From Ideonella paludis (GTDB lineage: Bacteria; Pseudomonadota; Gammaproteobacteria; Burkholderiales; Burkholderiaceae_C), in the NCBI RefSeq assembly GCF_018069865.1, contig NZ_JAGQDG010000005.1:62001-126000 (forward strand): 64,000 bases of DNA. The letters are read 5' to 3'. The notes beneath the pieces were generated by a model that worked only from the letters and a program-made list of their open reading frames with translations, made no database searches and was not told where the DNA came from. Positions 28,468 to 37,300 of this stretch are shown here, piece by piece (position 1 is the stretch's first letter; each line of letters starts with the position of its first letter). The translations under genes and the position numbers were made by a program.

Positions 28468-29907
28468 TTAAACCTGAATCGGCCCCCACCCCACCGGAGA
28501 TTGCGCCGCCACCCACGCTGTAGTCGCCCACGCCGCCACATTCACCGGCAAGGTCGCTGGGTCCACTTGTTCCAGGGTGTCGTTCTCGGTGTGGTGCACA
28601 TCAAAGTAGCGGGTACCGTCTTGCGTCAGCTCCAGGCCGGGCCAGCCGTATTTGCGCATCAAAAAGGCGGCGTCGGGGCCGGGGCTGCCTTGGTTGGCTT
28701 GGGTCTCTGGGCGGGCAATGCCCAGCGGGGCCAACAGCTCGGCCAGGGTTTGGATGACGGGTAAAGCCTCGTCGCGCACGCGGCTGCGCAGGCGCCAGGG
28801 CTGGCCCGCGCCAAAGTCGGACTCGCTCAACATTTGGTGTGTTTCGCGGGCATGGGCTTCGCCATAAGCCAGGGCGCCGTCAAAACCGTTTTCTTCATTG
28901 GCAAACAGCACCACGCGCACGGTGCGGCGGGGGCGCTGGCTGCCTTGCAGCAGGGTCTTGGCTGCGGCCAGCACAATGCCCACGCCGGCGCCATCGTCCA
29001 CCGCGCCTTGGCCCACGTCCCAAGAGTCGAGGTGGGCCGAGAGCATCACGATCTCATGGGCCAAGTCGGTGCCGGGGATCTCGCCCAGCACGTTGTGCGA
29101 GGTCGCCTCCACATGGCTGACGTTACGCATGTTCAGCCGCATGCGCAGGGGCTGGCCGTCGGGCTGCAGGCTGCGTTGGTGCAAGCGGGCGATCAGCTCG
29201 GCGTCGGGCACGGAGACAGCCAGTGCCGGGATCATGGCCACTTGTTTGTCATAGCGCATGGCGCCGGTGTGGGCCAGGCGGTCGCGGTCGGTGCCAATGG
29301 AGCGGATCACCACGGCCACTGCGCCTCGGCGGGCGGCTTCCACCGCGCCGCCAATGCGGGCCATCACGGCCAGGCCGTAGCCGCTGCCGTCGCGGCTGCG
29401 GCTCATGCGCTGGTCCACAAAGACGATGCGGCCTTTGGGGCGCTCGCTGGTGTCGGCCTTCAGCGCGGCCAGGTCGGGGTAATAGGCCACTTCAGCATCC
29501 AGCCCTTCAGGCGCGGTGCCAATGCTGTTGCCCAGGGCCAGGGCGGTCAGCGGGTGGGGCACGGGGCTGGTGAGCATCACGTTCAAGGGGCCGCGCTGCC
29601 AGACCTTCATGCTCACCGGCTCGGCGCGCACGGCGGCCAGGCCCAGGCGCTGCATCTGGGCTTGGGCCCAGGCCACGGCGCGGGCATCGGCGGGCGAGCC
29701 TGCGGGCCGGGCGCCGACTTCGGTCACCAAAGATTCGGTCAGGGCATAGGCCAGGCTGTCTTTCAGGCCCAGCTCGCGCAGGGCTTGGGCGTGGCGCAGG
29801 TCGGCCGCCGAGAGGGCGGGGCTGCTGCTGGCGCCTTGGGCGCGGGAGAGCAAGGGGGTGGCCAGGGCACCCAGCCCGGCAAGGACGTGTCGACGATGCA
29901 ATGTCAT
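28468..29907 (-). CDS. Exported M28-family metallopeptidase
   Basis: 479-residue exported aminopeptidase-like protein of peptidase family M28. The start MTLHRRHVLAGLGALATPLLSRAQG is a signal peptide with paired Arg, possibly Tat. A PA-type insert (RGAVAVVIRSIGTD) lies in the middle. The di-zinc site is visible: HLDSWD (His, Asp), GAVDDGAG (Asp), FANEENG (catalytic Glu and Glu ligand) and the late His in DVHHTENDT. It should cleave N-terminal residues from peptides in the periplasm or outside. ATG 29907 is chosen; the open frame continues upstream with unlike sequence. It is divergent from the prolyl-oligopeptidase gene. Confidence 0.92.
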   Translation of the reverse strand: MTLHRRHVLAGLGALATPLLSRAQGASSSPALSAADLRHAQALRELGLKDSLAYALTESLVTEVGARPAGSPADARAVAWAQAQMQRLGLAAVRAEPVSMKVWQRGPLNVMLTSPVPHPLTALALGNSIGTAPEGLDAEVAYYPDLAALKADTSERPKGRIVFVDQRMSRSRDGSGYGLAVMARIGGAVEAARRGAVAVVIRSIGTDRDRLAHTGAMRYDKQVAMIPALAVSVPDAELIARLHQRSLQPDGQPLRMRLNMRNVSHVEATSHNVLGEIPGTDLAHEIVMLSAHLDSWDVGQGAVDDGAGVGIVLAAAKTLLQGSQRPRRTVRVVLFANEENGFDGALAYGEAHARETHQMLSESDFGAGQPWRLRSRVRDEALPVIQTLAELLAPLGIARPETQANQGSPGPDAAFLMRKYGWPGLELTQDGTRYFDVHHTENDTLEQVDPATLPVNVAAWATTAWVAAQSPVGWGPIQV

Positions 29908-30012
29908 GGGAAACCCGGCTTCTGAGTTGGGGGGGCGCGCCGCAAGCGCGCGTTTGCCCGTGGGAGGGCGCTGGTGGGCCAATGCTAATCTCTGCGGCCG
30001 CTCGCAAGTGGT

Positions 30013-32244
30013 TTGGGCGGCCAGAACAACTTGAGGTTTGCTGTGGACGGGGTGAGAGCAGGCGTTTGCAAAGCGCTGGTGTGGGGCGTGTGTGCGTGGG
30101 CCTGGGCGGTGCAAGCCAGCCCCAGCGCGCCGCTGCAATGGGGGCCGGTGGTCGAGAAGCACTTTGGCGTGGCGGTGCCAGACCCTTATCGCGGCCTGGA
30201 GCAAGTGCGCAACCCGCGCGTCAAAGCCTGGCTGGCGCAGCAGAGCCAAGCGGCCCAAGCCAGCTTGGCCGCGCTGCCGGGGCAGGCCGAGGTTTTGCGG
30301 CAGATGGTGGAGCAAGACGCCGACCTGCCCGCGCGGGTGACGGATGTGCGGCGCTTCCCCAACGGCCAGCGGGTGTTCTTGCGCCGCCAGACCGGCGAGG
30401 AGCAGTTCAAGCTGGTGGTGCAGCCGGCGGGCGAGGCGCCGGCTAAGGTGCTGGTGGACCCAGAGGCCTTGAGCCGCAAGCGCGGGCCGGTGTATGCGCT
30501 CAATTACTTCCAGACCTCGCTAGACGGCCGCTGGCTGGCCTATGCGCTGTCGCGTGATGGCTCCGAAGACGCGACCTTGCGGGTGATGGACACCGCCAGC
30601 GGCAAGGTGGTGGGCCCGGCCATCGACCGGGCGGAGGTGGGGGCGGTGTCCTTCACGCCCGATGGCCAGCACCTGGCCGTGTTGCGCTTGCAGGCGCCGG
30701 GGCCCCAAGCGCGGGCGCAAGACCGTTATCTCCACTCGGCCGTGTGGCTGATGCAGCCGGGAGCACCCTTGCAGCAGGCGCGCAAGATTTTTGGTCCCGG
30801 TGTGGCGGGGGTGCGTGTGAAGCCCGAGGATGTGCCCGAGGTGGAGTTCAGCCACGACGGCCGCTGGGCCATGGCCACGGTTTACACCGGCACCCAGCAA
30901 GACGTGGGGCTGTGGCTGGCGCCGGCAGCGTCGGTGCTGGAGGGCCGCCCGCAGTGGCGCAAGCTGGCCGATGCGGCAGACCGCGTGGTGGGCAGCGCCT
31001 ATGGCCACGGCTGGCTCTACCTGCGCAGCCGCCAGCAAGCGCCCAATTACCAAATCTTGGCGGTGGATTTGCGCAGCGAACACGCCAAGCCGGCCTTGGC
31101 CGATGCGCAGGTGGTGGTGCCGCACAGCGAGCGCGTGGTGATGGGCATGACGGTGGCTGAAGATGGCCTGTATGTCGAGAGCCGCGACGGCAACGTCAAG
31201 CGCTTGTCCAAGCGCGCCCATCGTGCAGATGCCGCCGTGCAGGAGGTGGCCCTGCCGATTGACGGTGCCTTTGCGTTGAGCAGCGACGCCTGCTTGGCCA
31301 GCGTGGGCCACCCTCAGGTGCCGGGCTTGGTGCTGGACCTGCAAGGCTGGCTGCACCTGCGCCAGCTTTATGAGGTGCGGGCTGATGGCGCCGTGCGCAA
31401 CACCGGCTGGCAGCCCACCAGCCCTTTGGCCACGCTGCCCGACGCCCAGGCCACCGAGGTGCTGGTGCCCAGCCATGACGGCGCCTTGGTGCCCATGTCC
31501 ATCGTGCACCGCAAGGGCTTGGTGCTGGACGGCAGCCACCCCACCGTGCTGTGGGCCTACGGCGCCTATGGGCACACCGAGGAGCCGCACTTCAGCGCCT
31601 TTGCGGCCTCGTGGGTCAAGGCTGGTGGGGTGTATGCCGTGGCCAATGTGCGCGGTGGGGGGGCCAAGGGCGACGCCTGGTATGAGGCCGGCCGCAAAGC
31701 CACCAAGGCCAACACCTGGCTGGACACCATCGCCTGCGCGCGCTTTTTGCAGCAGCAGGGCTGGACCTCACCCGCCAAGCTCGGCCTGTGGGGCGTGAGC
31801 GCCGGGGGCATTGCGGCTGGGCGGGCCATGACCGAGCAGCCGGAGTTGTTTGGCGCGGTGGTGTTTTCTTCGGCCGCGCTGGACATGGTCAGCGCCGAGC
31901 GCGAGCCTTATGGGCCCACCAATGTGCCCGAGTTCGGCACCGTGCGCCGCGAGGCCGACTTCAAGGCCTTGCTGGCCATGAGCACCTACCACCACATCCG
32001 CGACGGCGCGGCCTATCCGGCCGTGCTCATCACCCACGGCATGAGCGACCCGCGTGTGGCGCTGTGGAACAGCACCAAGACGGCCGCCCGCCTGCAGGCC
32101 GCCAGCCGCAGCGGCCAGCCAGTGTGGCTGTGGGTGGACGACCAGTTGGGCCACAGCCTGGGCCACACCCGGGCGCAAGAGCTGCGCGGCCTGGCCCTGG
32201 TGCAGGGCTTCTTCAGGGCGCAGCTGGGGCTGGTGCCGCGCTAG
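30013..32244 (+). CDS. Exported prolyl oligopeptidase family (S9) serine peptidase
   Basis: About 743-residue S9 peptidase. An N-terminal hydrophobic segment (ALVWGVCAWAWAVQA) looks like a signal peptide. A seven-bladed propeller occupies about residues 60-430 and the alpha/beta-hydrolase domain the rest. The catalytic Ser lies in LWGVSAGGIAAG, Asp in HGMSDPRVALW and His in QLGHSLGHT. It should hydrolyse short proline-containing peptides outside the cytoplasm. No ATG is available near the start: the candidates are TTG 30013 and GTG 30043 or 30052, so the 5' end is uncertain by up to 13 codons. It is divergent from the M28 gene; both may belong to a peptide-scavenging function. Confidence 0.9.
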   Translation: MGGQNNLRFAVDGVRAGVCKALVWGVCAWAWAVQASPSAPLQWGPVVEKHFGVAVPDPYRGLEQVRNPRVKAWLAQQSQAAQASLAALPGQAEVLRQMVEQDADLPARVTDVRRFPNGQRVFLRRQTGEEQFKLVVQPAGEAPAKVLVDPEALSRKRGPVYALNYFQTSLDGRWLAYALSRDGSEDATLRVMDTASGKVVGPAIDRAEVGAVSFTPDGQHLAVLRLQAPGPQARAQDRYLHSAVWLMQPGAPLQQARKIFGPGVAGVRVKPEDVPEVEFSHDGRWAMATVYTGTQQDVGLWLAPAASVLEGRPQWRKLADAADRVVGSAYGHGWLYLRSRQQAPNYQILAVDLRSEHAKPALADAQVVVPHSERVVMGMTVAEDGLYVESRDGNVKRLSKRAHRADAAVQEVALPIDGAFALSSDACLASVGHPQVPGLVLDLQGWLHLRQLYEVRADGAVRNTGWQPTSPLATLPDAQATEVLVPSHDGALVPMSIVHRKGLVLDGSHPTVLWAYGAYGHTEEPHFSAFAASWVKAGGVYAVANVRGGGAKGDAWYEAGRKATKANTWLDTIACARFLQQQGWTSPAKLGLWGVSAGGIAAGRAMTEQPELFGAVVFSSAALDMVSAEREPYGPTNVPEFGTVRREADFKALLAMSTYHHIRDGAAYPAVLITHGMSDPRVALWNSTKTAARLQAASRSGQPVWLWVDDQLGHSLGHTRAQELRGLALVQGFFRAQLGLVPR

Positions 32245-32257
32245 GAGCGTGGGCGCC

Positions 32258-32698
32258 TTACATCACGGCCGGAGAGGCGCCGCGCGTTTTGAGGGTGCAA
32301 CGTTGCGCCACGCACTGGGCGCCCGGGTCCGGCAGCATGGCGCAAATGGACATCATCCCCGAGCGCTCGACCTCGGCCTTGCGGGCTTGGCCATAAGCCT
32401 CCACCAGTTGCTTGAGCTTGGCTTCATGGCTGGCGCTGGTGGACCACGCCAGCCAGGCCTCCGGCCCGCCACAGGCGCGGTGGCCCACACCGATGGTGCG
32501 GCATTGGGCGTCGCTGGTGCAGGCAGCTTCTCCAATCTCGTCGCGCACTTGCTGCGCCAAGGCCGTTGCCCCGGCGGGCACGGCGGCGGGGGCATTGGCC
32601 GCGGGCTTGTTGGCGGGCGCCGCGCAGGCGCTGAGCATCGCGCAGCTCAGCAAGAGGCCCGACAAGGCGGGGCGCGCCAGGTGCAAGGGGGAAGGCAT
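32258..32698 (-). CDS. Putative lipoprotein of unknown function
   Basis: 146-residue secreted protein with a lipoprotein signal ending in LSAC (about residue 25), followed by an Ala/Pro spacer. The folded part is Cys-rich (CTSDAQCRTIGVGHRACGG and later CAMLP, CVAQRC), and the ACGGPEAWLAWS block is a pattern found in conserved hypothetical proteins of this group. Disulfide bonds in the periplasm are likely. ATG 32698 is chosen because GGAG stands 6 bases upstream; another in-frame ATG lies at 32710. It is convergent with the S9 peptidase gene and divergent from ssb. Function unknown. Confidence 0.78.
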   Translation of the reverse strand: MPSPLHLARPALSGLLLSCAMLSACAAPANKPAANAPAAVPAGATALAQQVRDEIGEAACTSDAQCRTIGVGHRACGGPEAWLAWSTSASHEAKLKQLVEAYGQARKAEVERSGMMSICAMLPDPGAQCVAQRCTLKTRGASPAVM

Positions 32699-32882
32699 AG
32701 CAGTCTCCATCGATCAGGCCATGGGCAAAGTGTGGCACCAATTCGGGGGCGGGCGCTGGCCCCTCTGAGGGGAGCGCCCAAAGCCATGGCATGCGGCACA
32801 ATCCAGGGCCGCGCGGCGCTTCGGCCCTGAACCGTTTGAGGCTGCCGCGCCCCCTTTTTTGAAGCCGACCCAGGGAGCGCCC

Positions 32883-33377
32883 ATGGCATCCGTCAACAAA
32901 GTCATCATCCTCGGCAACCTGGGGCGCGACCCCGAGGTGCGTTACACCCCCAACGGTGCCGCCGTGTGCAATCTGCGCATCGCCACCACCCGCAACTGGA
33001 AGAGCCGCGACAGCGGCGAGCGCCAGGAAGAAACCGAATGGCACTCGGTGGTCCTCTATGACCGCCAGGCCGAGATCGCTGGCGAATACCTGAAGAAAGG
33101 CCGCCCGGTCTACATCGAGGGCCGCCTGAAGACCCGCAAGTGGCAAGACAAAGAAGGCCAAGACCGCTACACCACTGAGATCGTCGCCGACTCCATGCAA
33201 CTGCTGGGCGGCCGTGACGGTGGCGGCGGTGGTGGCGGTGGCGACGACGAAGGCTACAGCCGCGAAGCCCCCGCGCCCCGCGCCGCCCCCGCCCCGCGCC
33301 GCGAAGCCCCGGCTCCCCGCCCTGCGCCCAAGTCGTCGACCGGCTTTGACGACATGGATGACGACATCCCGTTCTGA
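32883..33377 (+). CDS. ssb: Single-stranded DNA-binding protein
   Basis: 164-residue SSB, a tetrameric OB-fold protein that covers single-stranded DNA in replication and repair. The start [25 protein letters not shown] and the block [25 protein letters not shown] are diagnostic. The linker (about residues 113-150) is Gly-rich, then Ala/Pro/Arg-rich. The end DDMDDDIPF is the acidic tip that recruits partner proteins. ATG 32883 has AGGGAG 5 bases upstream; an in-frame TTG at 32859 is rejected. A terminator hairpin follows at 33410. Confidence 0.97.
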   Translation: MASVNKVIILGNLGRDPEVRYTPNGAAVCNLRIATTRNWKSRDSGERQEETEWHSVVLYDRQAEIAGEYLKKGRPVYIEGRLKTRKWQDKEGQDRYTTEIVADSMQLLGGRDGGGGGGGGDDEGYSREAPAPRAAPAPRREAPAPRPAPKSSTGFDDMDDDIPF

Positions 33378-33409
33378 CCGTCAAACAGCCCGGTGATCCC
33401 TCTGCACCC

Positions 33410-33441
33410 AAGCCCCACAGTGACTGCTGATGGGGCTTTTT
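33410..33441 (+). terminator. Rho-independent terminator after ssb
   Basis: An 8-base perfect stem AAGCCCCA (33410-33417) and TGGGGCTT (33431-33438) encloses a 13-base loop and is followed by a T run to 33441. It lies 33 bases after the ssb stop. Confidence 0.75.
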
Positions 33442-33839
33442 ATTGGCTCCCCCCAAAGAGCACGGCCATCGCGCTGGCCTGGATGGCCCTGGTGGGCGCT
33501 GCTGTGTTGGCGCCTCAGCCCGGCCGCGCATCAGACGGCCCGCCACAGGTGTCGCCAGCCGACGCGCCAGCGGCCGTCATCCGCTTGCCCTCGGCGGTGG
33601 TTGGGCAGCGCTACGCACAGGCGCTCATCAGGGGCGGCCAACCGCCCTACTCGGTGGTGCTGGAGTCTGGTCGCTTGGACGATGTAGGCCTGACGCTGGA
33701 TGCGACGGGGCTGCTATCGGGGCATCCCACACAGCCTGGCCGCTTTGTGTTCACGCTGAGCGCCCAAGACGCCCGGGCCGGTGAGCCTGTTCGGCAGCGC
33801 TATGTGCTGCATGTCTTGAGCGCTCGAAAGCCGCGGTAG
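33420..33839 (+). CDS. Putative exported protein with Ig-like (He_PIG) domain
   Basis: About 139-residue protein. A hydrophobic N-terminal stretch (STAIALAWMALVGAAVLA) looks like a signal peptide, and the remainder is one putative-Ig repeat of the He_PIG type (GQRYAQALIRGGQPPYSVVLESGRLDDVGLTLDATGLLSGHPTQPGRFVFTLSAQD), a cadherin-like binding fold. Function unknown. The start is unresolved: GTG 33393, GTG 33420 and ATG 33483 are in frame; 33420 keeps the full signal segment, but the reading then begins inside the ssb terminator. ATG 33483 would truncate the signal. Confidence 0.6.
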   Translation: MTADGAFYWLPPKSTAIALAWMALVGAAVLAPQPGRASDGPPQVSPADAPAAVIRLPSAVVGQRYAQALIRGGQPPYSVVLESGRLDDVGLTLDATGLLSGHPTQPGRFVFTLSAQDARAGEPVRQRYVLHVLSARKPR

Positions 33840-33872
33840 CCGGCGCTGCTCGCCGGGGCGCTGAGCACGCCT

Positions 33873-34865
33873 TCATCCATCTCCGGGCGCAGACTGCGTA
33901 GTCTTGGCCCGCCCCAACAGCCCCAAACCCAAAACCGCCAGCAGCAGGCCTGCGCCATAGATGGCCGCGCTGCGGAGTGTGAGTGCGTCGGGGCTGGACA
34001 AGGCCACGGTGCCGGCGGCCAGGCTGGCAATGCCCAGGTAGAGCGGCACATGGCCGTAGGCCCAGAGGCGCATGCGGCGGCCGGCGGCGGCGTCCGCAAT
34101 GTGGCGCTCGCCATGGCCCCGCACGCGGTCGAAATAGGCCCGCCACAGCGCAAAGCTCAGCAGCCCACCCAGCCCGGCGGCGATCACGCTAGAGAGGTGG
34201 AGGTGCTCGCCATGGTCCAACGCATGCACCACCGAGGCCATCCCTTCGCCCAGCAGGATGATGGTGAACAGGCCAAAGCGTTCGGGCAGATGCTCGGGGT
34301 GGGGCGGCACTTCGGCCGTGTGGCGCGCCACCAGCCAGGGCGAGAGCAAGTCCAGCCCCAGGGCCAAGGACCAGCAGGCCCAGCGCTCGCTGCCGGGCCA
34401 CGCGACACCGGCCAGCCACAAGGCCGCTTGCACTGCATAGAGCGTGCTGTAGGCCCGGATCAGGCCCGCAGCGCCCAGCCAACGCCGCTCGGTCTGGTAG
34501 GCGCCTGCCAGCAGCAGCTTGAAGGCGGCCAGCCCGATGCCAAAGGCCCAGGCGCGTTCGGTCAATGGCGCCGTGACACCGTAGCCGATCAAGCAGACCG
34601 CGCTGATCTGCGCAAAGCCCAGCAGGCGCTGGCGCGGCAGGTCTTGGTCAAAGCGCGTGCCATAAAAGGTGTGGCCCAGCCAGCACCACCACATGGCCAA
34701 GAAAGCCAGCGCGAACTGCACGGCCCCACCCAAGGTGTAGTGGTGCGCGTAGGCGCCGGAGAGCTGCGCCACGGCCACCACAAACACCAGGTCGAAGAAG
34801 AGTTCGAACCAGGTGGCTTTGCGGCCGTGGGCGTGGGGCGGCAAGTGGGCGGGGACCTTGGACAT
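33873..34865 (-). CDS. Low-temperature-requirement protein A family membrane protein
   Basis: 330-residue LtrA-family protein with about ten transmembrane helices. Seen are the N-terminal WFELFFDLVFVVAVAQLS signature, the WWCWLGHTFYGTRFD block and the FTIILLGEGMASVVHAL helix. The family is named from Listeria, where it is needed for growth at low temperature; the molecular activity is unknown. It lies 47 bases after the NmrA-type gene on the same strand and could be the last gene of the DJ-1/F420-like operon, although the spacing also allows its own promoter. Confidence 0.87.
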   Translation of the reverse strand: MSKVPAHLPPHAHGRKATWFELFFDLVFVVAVAQLSGAYAHHYTLGGAVQFALAFLAMWWCWLGHTFYGTRFDQDLPRQRLLGFAQISAVCLIGYGVTAPLTERAWAFGIGLAAFKLLLAGAYQTERRWLGAAGLIRAYSTLYAVQAALWLAGVAWPGSERWACWSLALGLDLLSPWLVARHTAEVPPHPEHLPERFGLFTIILLGEGMASVVHALDHGEHLHLSSVIAAGLGGLLSFALWRAYFDRVRGHGERHIADAAAGRRMRLWAYGHVPLYLGIASLAAGTVALSSPDALTLRSAAIYGAGLLLAVLGLGLLGRAKTTQSAPGDG

Positions 34866-34912
34866 GGCGCTCTGGTGGGCGGGGTGAGATGCAGGGGGTG
34901 TTCCGGGCGCAA

Positions 34913-35794
34913 TCAGGCCATCTGCCAGGCGCTGAGGTGCTGCTGCACAAAGTCTTCAAAGCGGCGTGGTGGCTGGCCCGTCAATTGCTGCACGGTGTCT
35001 GTCACTTCGGCCACCAGGCCTGCGGCAATGGCTTGGTTCAGGCTGGACATGACATCGACCGCGAAGTCGGGCATGCCCATCTCACGCATCGCCTGCACCG
35101 CAGAAGCCTCAGGGATCGCGACCCATGTGACGGGCCGTCCGGTGGCGTTGGCAATGGCCGCCACCGCCTCTTGGGACGTGAGGGCCTCGGGGCCGGTCAA
35201 CACATAGGCCTGGCGGGCATGGGCTGCGGGGTCTTTGAGCACGGTGGCAGCCACGGCGGCAATGTCGCGCACGTCCACAAAGGGCACGCGGCCATCGCCG
35301 TGCGACGAATAGAAGCGACCCGACTGGATCATGCCGGCTTGGAAGCTGCTGAAGTTCTGCATGAAGTTTTTGGGCCGCAGGAATGTGCAGGGCACACCGC
35401 TGTCTTGCAGGGCTTGGTCGACCTGGCCTTGGGCGCGGGCGATGGCCAGCGGCGAGAGCGGGTCGGCCCCCGCGCCAGAGATGCGAACCAAGTGCTTGAC
35501 CCCTGCCGCCTGTGCGGCACGCGCCACGTTCTTGGCCATCTCCACCATGCCTGGGTGCAAGGGGATGACGATGAAGGCGATCTCCACGCCAGTGAAGGCT
35601 TGGGCCAGGGTGTCGGGCCGCGTGAAGTCCACCGCGCGGCCGGGAACCCCGGCCACCGCGTGGCCTTGAGTGCTGCCCGCCAGCAGCCCAGCCGGGTGCT
35701 GGGCCAGCAAGGGTAAGAGCGCGCCGCCAACTTGGCCAGTGGCGCCGGTGATCAGCAAGGTCGGTGGTGTCATGGCTGTCGCTCGGCGAGTCAT
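34913..35794 (-). CDS. NmrA/SDR-type NAD(P)-binding protein
   Basis: 293-residue atypical short-chain dehydrogenase of the NmrA/QOR2 type. The N-terminal TLLITGATGQVGGALLPLL is the dinucleotide-binding motif; FLRPKNFMQNFSS, FVDVRDIAAVAA and YVLTGPEALTSQEAVAAI are the family's later motifs. QOR2-like members reduce quinones with NADPH; NmrA-like members only bind the cofactor. The start is ATG 35794 because it overlaps the upstream stop (ATGA); ATG 35773 is an alternative. It is the fourth gene of the minus-strand group beginning at 38071. Confidence 0.88.
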   Translation of the reverse strand: MTRRATAMTPPTLLITGATGQVGGALLPLLAQHPAGLLAGSTQGHAVAGVPGRAVDFTRPDTLAQAFTGVEIAFIVIPLHPGMVEMAKNVARAAQAAGVKHLVRISGAGADPLSPLAIARAQGQVDQALQDSGVPCTFLRPKNFMQNFSSFQAGMIQSGRFYSSHGDGRVPFVDVRDIAAVAATVLKDPAAHARQAYVLTGPEALTSQEAVAAIANATGRPVTWVAIPEASAVQAMREMGMPDFAVDVMSSLNQAIAAGLVAEVTDTVQQLTGQPPRRFEDFVQQHLSAWQMA

Positions 35795-36426
35795 CGTGTC
35801 AAGGCCGCCCACACCATGTTTGGCGAGTGGCCCATCACCCGCACCATGCGCACCCACAGCAGGGTCATGTGCTCCAGGTGCAGGGCTTGCTCCAGCCCGC
35901 CCACATCCAAGGGCGCCCAGCCCAGGGCGGCCATCAGGCCGGCAACGGTTTGCTTGGCGGGCGCGTCGTTGCCGCAGTACATCATGGTGGGCAGCACGTT
36001 GTAGCCGGGGTAGGCGCTGTTCTCGAAGTTCTCATAGCCGTAGATGGTGAAGGCCTTGACCACCCGCGCTTGGGGTGCCAGGGCTTGCAGGGCTTGTGAG
36101 CCGGCTTGCTGGCTGGCCAGGCCGTGGCTCAGCCCGGGGCCGACCGGGTTGGTGCAGTCCACCAACACCTTGCCGGCCAAGGCATTGGCCAGAGGCGGGA
36201 TGACTTGCTCATTCACGCTGTAAGGTGTGGCCAGGAAGACCACATCGGCCTCCTGCACAGCCTGCTCCATGGGCCGAGCTTGCAAGGCCGGGTTGCGGGC
36301 CTGGGCTTGGCGCACGGCCTCGGAGTTGGGGTCGCGCGCAGCGAGGGTGACCTGGTGGCCCAGGCGCTGCAGGTGGTCGGCCAAGGGCGCGCCGACATTG
36401 CCGTAACCGATGAAGGTGATGTTCAT
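35791..36426 (-). CDS. F420H2:NADP oxidoreductase-like NAD(P)-binding protein
   Basis: 211-residue protein of the F420-dependent NADP reductase/IlvC-like fold. MNITFIGYGNVGAPLADHLQRLGHQVTLAARDP is the Rossmann motif, with an Arg at the phosphate site that suggests NADPH. ADVVFLATPYSVNEQVIPPL and VLVDCTNPVG follow, and VVKAFTIYGYENF is the family's active-site helix. Without other F420 genes here, the electron partner is probably not F420. ATG 36426 has GGGAG 7 bases upstream. It sits 15 bases after the exported DJ-1 gene and overlaps the next gene by 4 bases, so is clearly operonic. Confidence 0.86.
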   Translation of the reverse strand: MNITFIGYGNVGAPLADHLQRLGHQVTLAARDPNSEAVRQAQARNPALQARPMEQAVQEADVVFLATPYSVNEQVIPPLANALAGKVLVDCTNPVGPGLSHGLASQQAGSQALQALAPQARVVKAFTIYGYENFENSAYPGYNVLPTMMYCGNDAPAKQTVAGLMAALGWAPLDVGGLEQALHLEHMTLLWVRMVRVMGHSPNMVWAALTR

Positions 36427-36441
36427 GGGGCTGCTCCCTGG

Positions 36442-37257
36442 TCAGGCTTTGGACTTGCGTGGTGAGAGTTGGGCGATGACCAGGCGCGCCACGCTGCGGC
36501 CGCTGTGCTGCTGCTGGCCGGTGATGAGGTGGCCGTCTGCGACGGCAAAGTCGGCCCACATGCCGCCTTGGACATAGCGGGCGCCGCGCTCCTTCATGGC
36601 CGGCACGACGTACCAGTCGAACAGCTTGGCGCCAATGGCTTTCTCGACGAACTGATCCTCGGCCAAGGAGAAGCCGGTGACCTTTTTGCCGGCGATCAAG
36701 TAGCGCCCGTTGCCCAGCTTGGTGTCCACCAGCGCGGCGACACCGTGGCACAAGGCGGCGGTCGGCTTCTTGGCCTCGTAAAAGGCCGCCAGCAAGGCTT
36801 GCAAGGCCTTGTCGCTGCGGAAGGTGAACATGGGCGCTTGACCACCGGCGACGATGACCGCGTCATAGTCGCCGACCTTGACCGATGCCAAGGCGCGCGT
36901 GCCTTTGAGCAGGGCTGATGTCTTGGGCGAGGTCAGGAAGCCCAGGCTGACGATGTCTTGGGCTGAATAGCCGCTCTCGTGGCGAGGGTCGGAGTAGGGG
37001 TCGATGAAGAGGTCGCCGCCCTCGGGGCTGACGATGTCCACGGCATAGCCCGCATGCACCAGCTCGTCATAAGGGTGGCTGATTTCAGCCGCCCAGACGC
37101 CGACCGGCCAGCCATTGCCCGCTTTGCTCATATTGGCGGCGACCAGCAGCACACGGCCTTTGGGGGCGGGGCCTTCGGCGGCAGAGGCTGTGGTGCTCAG
37201 CACCGTGGTGGCCGCTAAAGCGCTGGCTGCGAGAGAGAGGAATTGACGTTTGTTCAT
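36442..37257 (-). CDS. Exported DJ-1/PfpI-family protein
   Basis: 271-residue DJ-1/PfpI protein of the class I glutamine-amidotransferase-like fold. The nucleophile elbow is AALCHGVAAL (Cys about residue 162), with the acid residue region ISHPYDELVHAGYAVDIVSPEGG. The first ~26 residues (MNKRQFLSLAASALAATTVLSTTASA) form a signal peptide, so this copy acts in the periplasm, unlike the cytosolic paralogue just upstream. Family members are glyoxalases, chaperones or protein-repair enzymes acting on electrophile damage; which holds here is unknown. Second gene of the operon. Confidence 0.9.
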   Translation of the reverse strand: MNKRQFLSLAASALAATTVLSTTASAAEGPAPKGRVLLVAANMSKAGNGWPVGVWAAEISHPYDELVHAGYAVDIVSPEGGDLFIDPYSDPRHESGYSAQDIVSLGFLTSPKTSALLKGTRALASVKVGDYDAVIVAGGQAPMFTFRSDKALQALLAAFYEAKKPTAALCHGVAALVDTKLGNGRYLIAGKKVTGFSLAEDQFVEKAIGAKLFDWYVVPAMKERGARYVQGGMWADFAVADGHLITGQQQHSGRSVARLVIAQLSPRKSKA

Positions 37258-37300
37258 GGTGTAGCAAGCAGAAAAGAAGGGGGTGGGTCTGCCAGGGCGC

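Noticed and set aside
33220-33245. GGC/GGT-rich run as a microsatellite
   Set aside because: It encodes the Gly linker of SSB, which is normal for the family.
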